DNA of 64,000 nt from Candidatus Gastranaerophilales bacterium (GCA_900769645.1 CAAGHI010000076.1:108894-172893); one strand, 5' to 3'; shown: positions 24,901-33,050, counted from the stretch's first letter. Notes: generated from the sequence alone by a model not told the origin. Numbers and translations: made by a program.

Positions 24901-26313
24901 ATGTTAGGAAATTTAGCACAATTCTTTAAAGAACCTCCGGTAAAAGAGACTATTCAGGATCCGGAAAAAGTTAAAAGCATGTATTCTCACTGGCGATTGA
25001 GAATTTTTTATGCTTGTTTTATCGGTTACACAATTTTTTATTTGTGTAAGAAAAATATCGCCGTAGCACTTCCTGGAATTATGGACGAATTCGGTTATTC
25101 AGCTACTGAATTAGGTCTTTTGGGAAGTTCTCTTTATTTGACTTATGGTATCGGAAAATTTGTAAACGGCGTTTTGGCTGACGGTTCTGATGTTAGAAAA
25201 TTTTTCCCGACAGCATTGTTGATGACAGCACTTGCAAACATTTTGTTCGCACTTGCTCCAAACTTTGTTAATATGCTTGGACTTGACCCTAAAATGACCG
25301 CAATGGTTTTGTTGTGGGTTTTGGCATTTTTGTGGGGTGTTAGCGGTTGGTTCCAATCAGCTGGTTTTCCGGCAGTTGCAAAAAGTTTGACTTATTGGTA
25401 CTCAAACTCTGAACGTGGTACAAAATGGTCATTGTGGTCTTGTTCACACCAAACAGGAACTTTCTTGAGTTTCATTTTGGCAGGTCACATTGCAGCTCAT
25501 TTCGGTTGGAGAGCAGCATTCTTAGTCCCTGGCACTTTGGCTGTAATCACTGCTTTGTGGTTGTTTGAAAGACTTCGTGACAGACCGCAATCTCTTGGAT
25601 TGCCTGACGTTGAAGTTTACAGAGAAGAACCTGTCAAAGAGAAGTCCGAAGAAGAACAAAAAGCAGAAGACGATATGTCTTATGTTCAAATCTTCAAAAA
25701 ATATGTATTATGCAACAAAACTCTTTGGTTGCTTGCAATTGCGTATGTTTTCGTTTACATAATCAGATTTGGTGCAGAAGACTGGATGATTATGTATTTG
25801 AAAAACGCTAAAAATATCGAACTTCAAGACGCAACAAACATGATTGCTTCATTGCCTTTGGTAGGTATTTGCGGAACAGTTTGCGCAGGTTTGATTTCAG
25901 ATAAATTGTTCAAGGGCAAAAGGGCTCCTGTAAACTTGATTTACTTAATCGGTGTAATTTTTGCGATTATTGCGTTGAAATTCAACACAATTGCAAACTT
26001 GAACTACGTAATTATCGGTTTGTTAGGTGCTTTCACTTACGGTCCTCAAATGATGATTGGTGGACTTTGTGCAGTAGAAAGCAGCTCAAAGAAAGTTGCA
26101 TCAGCTGCGTCAGGTTTCACCGGAACTTTCGGCTACATCGGTGCATTTTTGTCAGCAACTGGTACAGGTTACCTTGTTGATAAATTGGGCTCAAACGGTA
26201 ATCAAAACTGGGACGGTGCAATTTATTTCTGGTTAGCATCAGGCGTAATTTGTTTAATCATCTGTACAATTCTTGCAATTGATGAATACAAAAAAGATGC
26301 GAAAAAAGCGTAA
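24901..26313 (+). CDS. MFS organophosphate:phosphate antiporter (GlpT/UhpC-like)
   Basis: 470 residues with about 12 membrane segments. Family hallmarks of the OPA group are FIGYTIFYLCKKNIAVALPG in the first helix, YGIGKFVNGVLADGSDVRKF between helices 2 and 3, and SGWFQSAGFPAVAKSLTYWY with the following NSERGTKWSLWS. Members exchange sugar phosphates, glycerol-3-phosphate or phosphoglycerate for phosphate across the inner membrane. Substrate is not determinable. The acidic cytoplasmic loop after helix 6 (EEPVKEKSEEEQKAEDD) is longer than usual. Confidence 0.88.
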   Translation: MLGNLAQFFKEPPVKETIQDPEKVKSMYSHWRLRIFYACFIGYTIFYLCKKNIAVALPGIMDEFGYSATELGLLGSSLYLTYGIGKFVNGVLADGSDVRKFFPTALLMTALANILFALAPNFVNMLGLDPKMTAMVLLWVLAFLWGVSGWFQSAGFPAVAKSLTYWYSNSERGTKWSLWSCSHQTGTFLSFILAGHIAAHFGWRAAFLVPGTLAVITALWLFERLRDRPQSLGLPDVEVYREEPVKEKSEEEQKAEDDMSYVQIFKKYVLCNKTLWLLAIAYVFVYIIRFGAEDWMIMYLKNAKNIELQDATNMIASLPLVGICGTVCAGLISDKLFKGKRAPVNLIYLIGVIFAIIALKFNTIANLNYVIIGLLGAFTYGPQMMIGGLCAVESSSKKVASAASGFTGTFGYIGAFLSATGTGYLVDKLGSNGNQNWDGAIYFWLASGVICLIICTILAIDEYKKDAKKA

Positions 26314-26323
26314 CCGAAAAATC

Positions 26324-26420
26324 TCACCTCCCCAAGGGAGGGGAGCGTGGAGTAAATCCAAGACAGGTCGCAGTTCTTTGTGAGCGATAGCGAACATTAG
26401 AAATGCGGGATAGGGGCTGG
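26324..26420. repeat. cccc/gggg-type dispersed repeat
   Basis: Reads ctccccaagggaggggagcgtgg, then aatccaagacaggtcgcag and aaatgcgggataggggctgg. The same word order appears at 30312-30400, so this is one family. Confidence 0.55.
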
Positions 26421-26440
26421 TATACGTAAAGCAAAATATC

Positions 26441-26475
26441 AAGAACGGTTTTAAATTTTAAAACCGTTCTTTTTT
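26441..26475 (+). terminator. intrinsic terminator after the transporter
   Basis: Arms 26441-26452 and 26460-26471 (AAGAACGGTTTT / AAAACCGTTCTT) followed by a run of T. It separates the transporter from gmk. Confidence 0.85.
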
Positions 26476-26498
26476 AATGCAGAAATTTTTGTTCAGTG

Positions 26499-26504
26499 TA
26501 TAAT
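26499..26504 (+). promoter_or_regulatory. -10 box of gmk, near-leaderless
   Basis: AGTGTATAAT with the ATG starting 6 bases later at 26511. The same AGTGTATAAT wording occurs before the GGDEF gene and the 31414 gene. The -35 is weak. No Shine-Dalgarno. Confidence 0.55.
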
Positions 26505-26510
26505 GTTTCT

Positions 26511-27074
26511 ATGAATAAAAAATTATTTGTAATATCAGGTTCATCAGGTGTCGGCAAAGGCACTGTTTTAAAAGGCTTTTTAGCACATAACCCCGAATTT
26601 ATGTTGTCAATTTCTTGCACAACGAGAGCGCCTCGTGAGGGTGAAGCACATGGGGTGAATTATTTTTTCTTGACAAAAGACGAATTTAAAAAATGTGTTG
26701 AAGATGAAAAATTTTTGGAATGGGCAGAATTTGCCGGAAATTGTTACGGAACAAAGAAAAAATTTATAAACCAATGCCTTGATGAGGGTAAAAATGTGAT
26801 TTTGGAAATAGATACAAAAGGAGCTTTGCAGGTTAAAAAACAAATGCCTGAGGCTGTTTTGATATTTATTTGCCCACCTTCTTTGGAAGCTTTGGAAAAT
26901 CGCCTAAGAGGACGTCATACAGAGGACGAGGCAACTATTCAAAAACGCATGAATGAGGTTAAGCAGGAACTTGCAAGGGCAGAGGCATTTGACTATAAAA
27001 TTGTGAATGACGACTTGAATCGAACTATTTCAGAGTTAGAACAAATTGTTGAAAAGGAACAAGAAAATGCTTAG
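26511..27074 (+). CDS. gmk: guanylate kinase
   Basis: 187 residues. Converts GMP to GDP with ATP. The P-loop ISGSSGVGKGTVL, the GMP-binding SISCTTRAPREGEAHGVNYFF, the ENGKFLEWAEF-like EDEKFLEWAEFAGNCYGT and LRGRHTEDEATIQKRM are canonical. ATG 26511 gives the normal N-terminus; an upstream in-frame GTG lies inside the promoter. The 3' end overlaps the coaBC start, so the two genes are coupled. Confidence 0.93.
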   Translation: MNKKLFVISGSSGVGKGTVLKGFLAHNPEFMLSISCTTRAPREGEAHGVNYFFLTKDEFKKCVEDEKFLEWAEFAGNCYGTKKKFINQCLDEGKNVILEIDTKGALQVKKQMPEAVLIFICPPSLEALENRLRGRHTEDEATIQKRMNEVKQELARAEAFDYKIVNDDLNRTISELEQIVEKEQENA

Positions 27075-28254
27075 CGGAAAAACTGTTCTAGTAGGGATTA
27101 CAGGCGGAATTGCGGCGTATAAGATTTGTGAATTAATCAGAATGTATAAACGTGCAAATGCGGAAGTTTTGGTTGTTTGTACTCGGAATGCCTTGAATTT
27201 TGTCACAAAATTGACGCTTGAAAATTTGAGCAAAAATCCTGTTGCTGTTGAAGAATTTAATGTTGAAAAGTATAATCCTGAACATATTTCTTATGCTGAC
27301 AGAGCGGATATTATGGTGATTGCGCCGGCGACAGCAAATACGATTTCCAAAATTGCAACAGGTGTTTGCGACAACCTTTTGACATCAATTGCTTGCGCCC
27401 TCACAAAACCTATTATTATTGCACCGGCAATGAATTGCAATATGTGGGAAAATCCTGTTATCCAACAGAATTTGAGTAAATTGAATGTTGAAATTCTGGA
27501 ACCGGAAAGTGGTTATCTCGCTTGCGGTTATGAAGGTAAAGGGCGACTTTGTTCTTTGGATAAGATTTTTGACAAAACTGTTGAGATTTTGAACTCAAAA
27601 AAACTTGACGGTAAAAAGGTTGTGATTACCTCGGGTGGAACAATAGAGGAGATTGATCCTGTTAGATATATTTCGAACTATTCGTCAGGCAAAATGGGGT
27701 TGGCACTTGCTGATGTTGCCAAAAATCTTGGCGCAGATGTGACTTTGGTTACGACGTGTGATGTCAGTCGCAAATATAATGTTGTGAAAGTTAAATCCGC
27801 TGAGGAAATGAAAAATGCAGTTGAGGCTGAATTTGATAATGCTGATTGCATAATTATGGCGGCGGCAGTTGCAGATTATAGGGTTAAAGAACATGCTTCT
27901 CAAAAGATGAAAAAGACATCAGCTGATGAAATAACTTTGACTTTAGTCAAAAATCCCGATATTTTGAAGGAATTGTGCCAGAAAAAAAATACCCACCATT
28001 TGCTGACGGGGGCGCTCCCTCTCATTGTTGGATTTTGTGCTGAGTCAGAAAACTTGCTTGAAAATGCAAAAGAAAAAATTGCCAAAAAGGGGTGTGATTA
28101 CTTGATTGCAAACGATATTTCAAGGAAGGATATAGGATTTTCGAGTGATTTTAATGAAGTTACGATTTTGGACAAAAACGGTGGCATGAAAAAACTCGAA
28201 AAAGCGGACAAAAAAACAATTGCAAAAGAAATATTTAATTATATAAATATTTAA
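27067..28254 (+). CDS. coaBC: bifunctional phosphopantothenoylcysteine decarboxylase/synthase
   Basis: 395 residues. Two steps of coenzyme A synthesis. The N-terminal CoaC flavoprotein half has GITGGIAAYK, PATANTISKIATG, PAMNCNMWENP and the ACGYEGKGRL clamp; the CoaB half has VITSGGTIEEIDPVRYISNYSSGKMG and AAAVADYRV. A stretch THHLLTGALPLIVGF before FCAESENL is about ten residues longer than usual and is encoded by GC-richer DNA (about 27992-28022), possibly another in-frame repeat. ATG 27067 has AAGGA upstream and overlaps gmk by 8 bases. Confidence 0.9.
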   Translation: MLSGKTVLVGITGGIAAYKICELIRMYKRANAEVLVVCTRNALNFVTKLTLENLSKNPVAVEEFNVEKYNPEHISYADRADIMVIAPATANTISKIATGVCDNLLTSIACALTKPIIIAPAMNCNMWENPVIQQNLSKLNVEILEPESGYLACGYEGKGRLCSLDKIFDKTVEILNSKKLDGKKVVITSGGTIEEIDPVRYISNYSSGKMGLALADVAKNLGADVTLVTTCDVSRKYNVVKVKSAEEMKNAVEAEFDNADCIIMAAAVADYRVKEHASQKMKKTSADEITLTLVKNPDILKELCQKKNTHHLLTGALPLIVGFCAESENLLENAKEKIAKKGCDYLIANDISRKDIGFSSDFNEVTILDKNGGMKKLEKADKKTIAKEIFNYINI

Positions 28255-28453
28255 AATAGCTTCGCCCCTATGGGGAGAGCGGATTTACTTAACAGGTGTT
28301 AAATCTCTATCCCTCGCTCCAACGGGGAGAGCGGATTGTGAGCTGAGGGCGAAGGAAGCACACGGCGGCGTGGAGCTGGCGGAGCATTCCGTAGACCCGT
28401 TAAACGCGAACAACCAAGCAGGGTGTCACAGAGTGACGGGTGAGGGGTTCAAA
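28255..28453. repeat. GC-richer repeat block upstream of the NIF3 gene
   Basis: Contains two copies of cgcccc/ccaacggggagagcggatt and a tail ending gggtgaggggttc, the same words as at 30312-30400. It is open in the NIF3 frame from 28370, so it can be mistaken for an N-terminal extension. Confidence 0.6.
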
Positions 28454-29188
28454 ATGAACAAATACAAAATAATAACACGAATAGAACAATTTGCACCACT
28501 TGAAACGCAAGAAAAGTGGGATTGCTCAGGTTGGCTTGTAGAAACCAAAAACCAAGATATCGAAAAGATTATGCTTTGTCTGACTGTAACAGACGATATT
28601 GTAAGACAAGCAAGAGAGCAAAATTGTGATATGATAATTTCTCACCACCCATTGTTTATGGTGCCATTTGATTTCTGCCCAATTATGGTTTCAGATATGG
28701 GTGAGGGATTCAATCCTCAAAAACCTCTCGACATCTACTGTGCCCACACAAATCTTGATCGTGCACAGGGCGGAACAACGGATACTTTGATTAAAACTTT
28801 GGGCTTAAACCAATTTATAGTTGCGAATTCAGGTGAGGGGTTCACTCGTTACATAAATTACGAAACCTCTCTTCAAGACTTTGTCGAACGTCTTAAGACA
28901 ATTTCACCGCATTTAAGATATGTTAATAATAAAGGTGCTACAGAGCTTAAACGAATTGCATTTTGTGCCGGAAGTGGTACCGAATTTATCCAAGAGGCTT
29001 TTGAAAACGGTGCTGATGCACTTGTTACAGGGGATTTGAAATTTCACACAGCGCTTGATAGTCCAATTGTCGTGTTTGATATCGGACATTTTGAGAGTGA
29101 AATTCTTGTTTTGCCTGTGTTTGAGCAAATTATTGGAGATAGTGTCGAATTTGTTTATGCAAAAGAAACGAGTCCGTTTAAATATTAA
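28454..29188 (+). CDS. NIF3-like dinuclear metal-binding protein (DUF34)
   Basis: 244 residues, the normal length for the YbgI/NIF3 family. Metal-site motifs are visible: IISHHPLFMVPF, CAHTNLDRAQGG and the late DIGHFESEIL. A GTP cyclohydrolase 1 type 2 label is often attached but activity is uncertain. The frame is open upstream to 28370, but that part is dispersed-repeat DNA; ATG 28454, preceded by GAGGGG, gives the family start NKYKIITRIEQFAP. It converges on the prepilin gene with 4 bases of overlap. Confidence 0.88.
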   Translation: MNKYKIITRIEQFAPLETQEKWDCSGWLVETKNQDIEKIMLCLTVTDDIVRQAREQNCDMIISHHPLFMVPFDFCPIMVSDMGEGFNPQKPLDIYCAHTNLDRAQGGTTDTLIKTLGLNQFIVANSGEGFTRYINYETSLQDFVERLKTISPHLRYVNNKGATELKRIAFCAGSGTEFIQEAFENGADALVTGDLKFHTALDSPIVVFDIGHFESEILVLPVFEQIIGDSVEFVYAKETSPFKY

Positions 29189-30342
29189 GGTAGACTTTCC
29201 CAATATTTCTTTGTATTGTCGTCTGGATTAATGTTGTTCATTGCATAATATGAGCAACCCATACCATTAGATGCTTGTTTACTCTTTATAGAACAAGGAT
29301 AACCGGCTAAATCTGGGTAATATTGGTTCTCTAATTCTTCTTCGGTATAGAGTTTTATCATTTTTAATGGCTTCAATTTGCTATCACGAGTAATATCAAA
29401 TTTAAAAAGATCATGTCCGATTTGATTTGGACCTTTATAAGGTCCATTAGTATCTATAAATATGTGAATAGTAGCGATAGCGACGCCATCAGAATTTGTG
29501 TTCATTCCAAAAGAACTGCCATCTGCAAGGATTTTAGTAGCTTCCGGATAATCCAGACCTGCATTAATAGTTATCAGCTTAGTTCCATTATAATTTTTTA
29601 GCGGATAAAATCCTTGTTTATAAATGCTGGTAACTTTTAAATTTTTTTCAAGAGTTTCTCTAAATTCCAGTGAATTTTCATCATAACAATTTTCTTTACT
29701 TGTACAAATTACATAGGTCTGGTAAATGTTATCCACGCCAAGTTGCTGTCTTGTGAGATCATAGGCTTGATAAAGGTTTGTGACACTTTTTTTGAATGCA
29801 TTTTCCAAAACCATTGCCTTGTAATGCTTAATGACAGTTGGAAGAGTTAATGCCGCAACAACTCCAATGATGCCCAATGTTATTAGCACCTCTGCGAGAG
29901 TGAAGGCGGTCTTTTTAAGTGAGTGGTGAGTAGTGAGTAGTGAATGGACCGTTTCGGCTAAAATATTATCGTCATCATGAGTGGCTAGTTTGGTAGGTTG
30001 GGTTTTCCAGCCCAACAACTGTGATTTAGATGCAGAGATGCCAAAAGGCATAGACGCTTGGTCTGTTTCAATTAAGTTATTCATGTTTTTTTCTTGAAGT
30101 TTTATTGAATTATTTATAGGCTGGATTGCAGAAAGAATTCTCATTCGCGTTAAACGTGTCTTCGTAGTTGCAGAAAAGTCCTGCAGACCGCCTAGTTTTC
30201 TGCAACCACTACGCACTCTGCGAATGAGACTCGGAATGACGATATATAGCGGTTGTGCCTTTTCATAATGATGTGAATTGCTAATATTTACATGAGCAAT
30301 TTCTGAAACTTTTACCCTCGCCCCAACGGGGAGCAAATTCAA
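29185..30342 (-). CDS. prepilin-like protein with repeat-derived leader
   Basis: The mature part has the type IV prepilin signal: KKTAFTLAEVLITLGIIGVV, with Glu at position 5 of the mature helix, then a pseudopilin-like body with an IFIDTNGPYKGPNQIG calcium-loop-like segment and a C-terminal region rich in Cys, Tyr and Asn. The frame is open far upstream of the signal. Possible starts are ATG 30084 (leader of about 60 residues) and TTG 30342; an SD-preceded ATG at 30599 would be in frame only if the C10 tract had 8 or 11 Cs. Much of the leader is dispersed repeats (29992-30018, 29917-29946). Probably membrane-anchored and part of a pilus or type II secretion fibre. Confidence 0.72.
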   Translation of the reverse strand: MNLLPVGARVKVSEIAHVNISNSHHYEKAQPLYIVIPSLIRRVRSGCRKLGGLQDFSATTKTRLTRMRILSAIQPINNSIKLQEKNMNNLIETDQASMPFGISASKSQLLGWKTQPTKLATHDDDNILAETVHSLLTTHHSLKKTAFTLAEVLITLGIIGVVAALTLPTVIKHYKAMVLENAFKKSVTNLYQAYDLTRQQLGVDNIYQTYVICTSKENCYDENSLEFRETLEKNLKVTSIYKQGFYPLKNYNGTKLITINAGLDYPEATKILADGSSFGMNTNSDGVAIATIHIFIDTNGPYKGPNQIGHDLFKFDITRDSKLKPLKMIKLYTEEELENQYYPDLAGYPCSIKSKQASNGMGCSYYAMNNINPDDNTKKYWESLP

Positions 30343-30400
30343 GACAGGGAGCAGTTGTTCACGAGCTTCTGCGAGTGGTACAAATGCGGGTGAGGGGTTC
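30312..30400. repeat. cgccccaacgggg / gggtgaggggttc repeat
   Basis: Same family as 26324-26420 and 28255-28453. It lies inside the open prepilin frame. It encodes Pro/Ala/Leu-rich sequence there. Confidence 0.55.
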
Positions 30401-30420
30401 GATTGGATTAATGTTTCATT

Positions 30421-30446
30421 GTCGGGATAGCAATCCCGACCTACAA
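30421..30446. repeat. tcgggatagcaatcccgacctac palindrome
   Basis: Related to the gtaggtcggattt...aatccga copy inside priA and to 34300-34320. Confidence 0.5.
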
Positions 30447-30482
30447 TAGTTTTTCTTTCATTGCTATTATTTATGAAATTTA

Positions 30483-30522
30483 TCTGCTTAGCTGCTTCGC
30501 TTCTTAGCCGCCTAGCTGCTCT
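30483..30522. repeat. agctgcttcgcttcttagccgcctagctgc repeat
   Basis: Same family as 21586-21622 (priA) and 57299-57345 (tyrA). Confidence 0.6.
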
Positions 30523-30564
30523 TGATACAGACTTTGCCTCTATTTGTTCATCTAATGGACTCTC

Positions 30565-30574
30565 GGGGGGGGGG
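30565..30574 (-). repeat. C10 homopolymer after the prepilin start codon
   Basis: Ten consecutive G on the plus strand in an AT-rich genome, 23 bases inside the SD-preceded frame beginning at 30599. Slippage here would switch the frame. Confidence 0.85.
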
Positions 30575-30619
30575 CAATCCTTGAATTATTATTAAACATT
30601 TCGTACCTCTTTCTTCTTA

Positions 30620-30625
30620 ATTATA
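30620..30625 (-). promoter_or_regulatory. -10 box upstream of the prepilin SD and ATG
   Basis: TATAAT on the minus strand, about 20 bases before ATG 30599, with AGAGG at 30606-30610. The -35 is not clear. Confidence 0.4.
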
Positions 30626-30665
30626 ATTTCATTATTTATTATTTTTATTTTTTTGTCAACTATTA

Positions 30666-30693
30666 TTGACAATAAAATTTTATCGTATATAAT
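30666..30693 (+). promoter_or_regulatory. tRNA-Gln promoter
   Basis: TTGACA (30666-30671), 16-base spacer, TATAAT (30688-30693). The tRNA begins at 30711. Confidence 0.8.
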
Positions 30694-30710
30694 AAAGAAG
30701 TACCCAATGT

Positions 30711-30783
<73 letters not shown>

Positions 30784-30786
30784 AAT

Positions 30787-30917
30787 ATTAAGCTCATCGT
30801 TAGGTGAGCTTTTTTAATGTTCTGTGCTGGAGTCCTCTCCCCTCCAAGTTTTCACTCCCTCAGGTCGCTCAAACGAGGTTCTACCCTGTCGGGTACCCTG
30901 CCTCGTACGGCTCATGT
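30787..30917 (+). repeat. duplicated unit after tRNA-Gln, copy 1
   Basis: About 131 bases from the tRNA terminator through a tcgctcaaacgaggttctaccc stretch and cctgcctcgtacgg. The second copy is at 30958-31088, with a dozen or so differences. Confidence 0.75.
30790..30815 (+). terminator. terminator of tRNA-Gln
   Basis: AAGCTCA and TGAGCTT arms followed by six T. A decayed copy is at 30960-30987 in the duplicated unit. Confidence 0.8.
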
Positions 30918-30957
30918 TGTTCACCTACGATGCAAGCGAGTCCTAACCACCCTAAAT

Positions 30958-31088
30958 GTTAAGTCTATCGTTAGGTGAGCTTTTTTAATGTCCTGTGCTG
31001 GAGTCCTCTCCCCTCCAAGTTTTCCCTCCCTTAGGTCGCTCAAACGAGGTTCTACCCTCTCGGGTATCCTGCCTCGTACGACTTATGT
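30958..31088 (+). repeat. duplicated unit after tRNA-Gln, copy 2
   Basis: Direct repeat of 30787-30917. The terminator stem is broken here (AAGTCTA against TGAGCTT). Part of the same unit, in inverse orientation, occurs at 63890-63960. Confidence 0.75.
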
Positions 31089-31112
31089 CACTCCGGACTA
31101 CGATCCGGAGTC
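31087..31112. repeat. GTCACTCCGG...CCGGAGTC repeat
   Basis: Same 26-base family as 19440-19465, opposite orientation. Confidence 0.65.
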
Positions 31113-31128
31113 TTCTCTATTTCGTAGG

Positions 31129-31253
31129 AGATTCTGAATAGCAAGAATATTATGTATTCGCTAAACGCTCAAATACTTTTTACCAATATATGAGGTATGA
31201 ACGAATATTGCTACAGAGGGCTACGTGCGTAGCACCTAAGCTTTCAGAATGAC
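31129..31253. repeat. long GTCATTCTGA-family element
   Basis: Begins AGATTCTGAATAGCAAGAAT and ends CTTTCAGAATGAC. Its inner sequence (attatgtattcgctaa, ctacgtgcgtagcacctaag) is shared with 43037-43165. Confidence 0.75.
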
Positions 31254-31324
31254 GACTTTATTTTTTATTTTAACTGTAACTACCTTAGTTCCCTAGTAAC
31301 TTAACAAAACTGGCGACATAGGAC

Positions 31325-31353
31325 TTGTCAGAATTTAAAATATAGTGTATAAT
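31325..31353 (+). promoter_or_regulatory. promoter of the 94-residue zinc-ribbon gene
   Basis: TTGTCA (31325-31330), 17-base spacer, TATAAT (31348-31353). The transcript would carry a leader of about 55 bases. Confidence 0.7.
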
Positions 31354-31413
31354 TATAATTACTAAAGGAATTTTGGTTTCTTTAAAGTATTATTTTAAAT
31401 CAGGAGAAGAAAA

Positions 31414-31698
31414 ATGTACCAAGACGAAAAACTTGTTTGTGAAGATTGTGGCGCAGAATTCATCTTCACTGCAGGTGAACAAGAATTTTACGCAGAAAAA
31501 GGTTTGGTAAACAAACCAAAAAGATGTCCGGAATGCAGAAAGGCTCGCAGAAACAACAACAGAAGAAAAAGAAGAATGTTTGATGCTGTTTGTTCAAAAT
31601 GCGGTGCTCAAACCCAAGTTCCTTTTAAACCAATTCCTGGTAAAGAAGTTTTTTGCAAAGAGTGTTTTGCAAAAGCTCATGAAGAAGCAGAAAATTAA
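31414..31698 (+). CDS. small double zinc-binding protein (zf-trcl plus CxxC)
   Basis: 94 residues. The first half matches the probable zinc-binding zf-trcl family: LVCEDCGAEFIFTAGEQEFY followed by PKRCPECRKARR. The second half is a CxxC-x(17-20)-CxxC ribbon: CSKCGAQTQVPFKP...FCKECF. A basic RNNNRRKRR segment joins them, consistent with nucleic-acid binding. CAGGAG precedes the ATG and a consensus promoter lies upstream. Function unknown; it is common in anaerobes. Confidence 0.8.
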   Translation: MYQDEKLVCEDCGAEFIFTAGEQEFYAEKGLVNKPKRCPECRKARRNNNRRKRRMFDAVCSKCGAQTQVPFKPIPGKEVFCKECFAKAHEEAEN

Positions 31699-31720
31699 TT
31701 AAATAAAAATTAATACACAA

Positions 31721-31760
31721 AAAAGACCTGTTGAAAATCAAATTCGGCAGGTCTTTTCAG
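31721..31760. terminator. bidirectional terminator
   Basis: AAAAGACCTG and CAGGTCTTTT arms extended by G-U pairs, with T runs on both strands. It lies between the convergent 31414 (+) and 31780 (-) genes. Confidence 0.75.
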
Positions 31761-31779
31761 TTTTTTGAATTTTTACGAT

Positions 31780-32088
31780 TTAAACGCCAATACAACTGTT
31801 TAGGTACTCGATTGTGCTAATTTTTTCGTCATAAAGATATTTGATAAAGTTTAAATACGCTACATTGTAAGAAGTTATAACGACATTAATCTCAAAGCCG
31901 TCGGTGCAAAACGGTTCGTAATCATAGACTACATAACTGTTATATTTGCTTTTCCATTCTTTTTTTTCGATACGGCTGTTGTTTTCTTCTACGATGTCTT
32001 CTAGCCACGTCAGAATATCTTTATTTACGTTTTTCATTTCCAAACGATTGTACCTACCACAATCATGGCAATCATTTCCCATTAACAT
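31780..32088 (-). CDS. hypothetical protein with N-terminal Cys pair
   Basis: 102 residues, not recognised. The N-terminus has CHDCGRYN, a single CxxC, followed by a charged helix and a C-terminal segment rich in Tyr and Ile (VVITSYNVAYLNFIKYLY). GGAG lies nine bases before the ATG. It is between the zinc-ribbon gene terminator and the nitroreductase. No paralogue in the window. Confidence 0.5.
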   Translation of the reverse strand: MLMGNDCHDCGRYNRLEMKNVNKDILTWLEDIVEENNSRIEKKEWKSKYNSYVVYDYEPFCTDGFEINVVITSYNVAYLNFIKYLYDEKISTIEYLNSCIGV

Positions 32089-32189
32089 GTTAAATACTCC
32101 ACAAATATGTTATATGTAAATTTTACGGCTTTTTATTTGTAAAATAATCCCCTTTAGGTATAAGTGTTAAATAGGAAAATGTGGTAATT

Positions 32190-33050
32190 TTATTTTTTAT
32201 TTATTAAATTTTTTATTTTGTCGAGCCAACCGTATTTTTTGAACTCTCCTTTTTTAGCGGAAACTATTTCAAAATCTTCCGGTTGAACTGTTCTGGCATA
32301 CTTAATATCAGGTTCGCCAAAAAGCATTACATAAGAGGGTTTGTAGCCGGCTGGAATTTCTAAATAATCTGACAATTCAGGCATTGCCATCATACAGTAT
32401 TCCAAAAGCCCACACCAGCAAGTTCCGACATTCATGCTTTGTGCATAAAGCTCAAAATAGCTCAATGCAATAAACGGGTCAACTGTTTTACAAGGCGCAT
32501 TTTCGGGAGTTGAAACCACAAGCAAATGTGGTGCACCTCTGAATAAAACATCTCGACCGTTTAAAAAAGCTTTTGTATATCTGCTGAATTTTTCAGCAAG
32601 TGCTTTTACAGGCTTTACTGTCAAGGCGTCCGTAACTCTTTTGTTTACGTGATTTCTAAACTCGTTCATAACCTCAATATCGTCAATAAATGCAAAGTGA
32701 AGTTTATGAAAATTTACGCCTGTCGGCACGTATTTTAGCATTTCTTTAAGCTTTTGAAGCTTTTCAGGAGCAAGGTTTTCTTGTTTGTACTGTCTGAAAC
32801 TCCTTCTCGACTTAATCAAATTCAAAATCATTTCAGGATCTTGTGAATAAATTTTATCTGAATTTTCAGGTCTTTTACCACAAACACTTATTGCGCCAAC
32901 AGGGCAAATTGCAAGGCAGTGTTGACATTTGAAACATCTCTTTTCATCAATTATCGGAACTTGATTTTCGTCAAATCTCAACGCTTTTGCTGAACAATCT
33001 TTTATACACAATCCGCAATGGATACATTTTTCTTGGTCTACTTCAAACAT
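32190..33050 (-). CDS. nitroreductase with N-terminal 2[4Fe-4S] ferredoxin domain
   Basis: 286 residues. Residues 1-60 hold two four-cysteine clusters, CIHCGLCIKDC and CFKCQHCLAIC, and the rest is an FMN nitroreductase fold (KSRRSFRQYKQENL, LLVVSTPENAP, NVGTCWCGLLEYCMMA). Such proteins are typical of anaerobes and transfer electrons from reduced ferredoxin-like clusters to flavin. The start at 33050 is chosen because AGGAGG lies just upstream; an upstream in-frame ATG would include the SD. It is divergent from proB. Confidence 0.87.
   Translation of the reverse strand: MFEVDQEKCIHCGLCIKDCSAKALRFDENQVPIIDEKRCFKCQHCLAICPVGAISVCGKRPENSDKIYSQDPEMILNLIKSRRSFRQYKQENLAPEKLQKLKEMLKYVPTGVNFHKLHFAFIDDIEVMNEFRNHVNKRVTDALTVKPVKALAEKFSRYTKAFLNGRDVLFRGAPHLLVVSTPENAPCKTVDPFIALSYFELYAQSMNVGTCWCGLLEYCMMAMPELSDYLEIPAGYKPSYVMLFGEPDIKYARTVQPEDFEIVSAKKGEFKKYGWLDKIKNLINKK

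Larger units (their letters stand above)
30343..30599 (-). other. upstream coding extension of the prepilin gene, interrupted by C10
   Basis: Reading on the minus strand: TATAAT box, AGAGG, six bases, ATG at 30599, then MFNNNSRIA, then C10. With ten Cs the ATG frame stops 15 codons in (PPPRVH then TAG). Past the tract the prepilin frame is open without a stop from 30567 down to 29185, across several repeat families. One more C (or two fewer) joins the two frames. Confidence 0.6.

Noticed and set aside
28370..28453. 28-residue N-terminal extension of the NIF3 protein
   Set aside because: The DNA is a dispersed repeat with copies elsewhere; ATG 28454 gives the family length and start.
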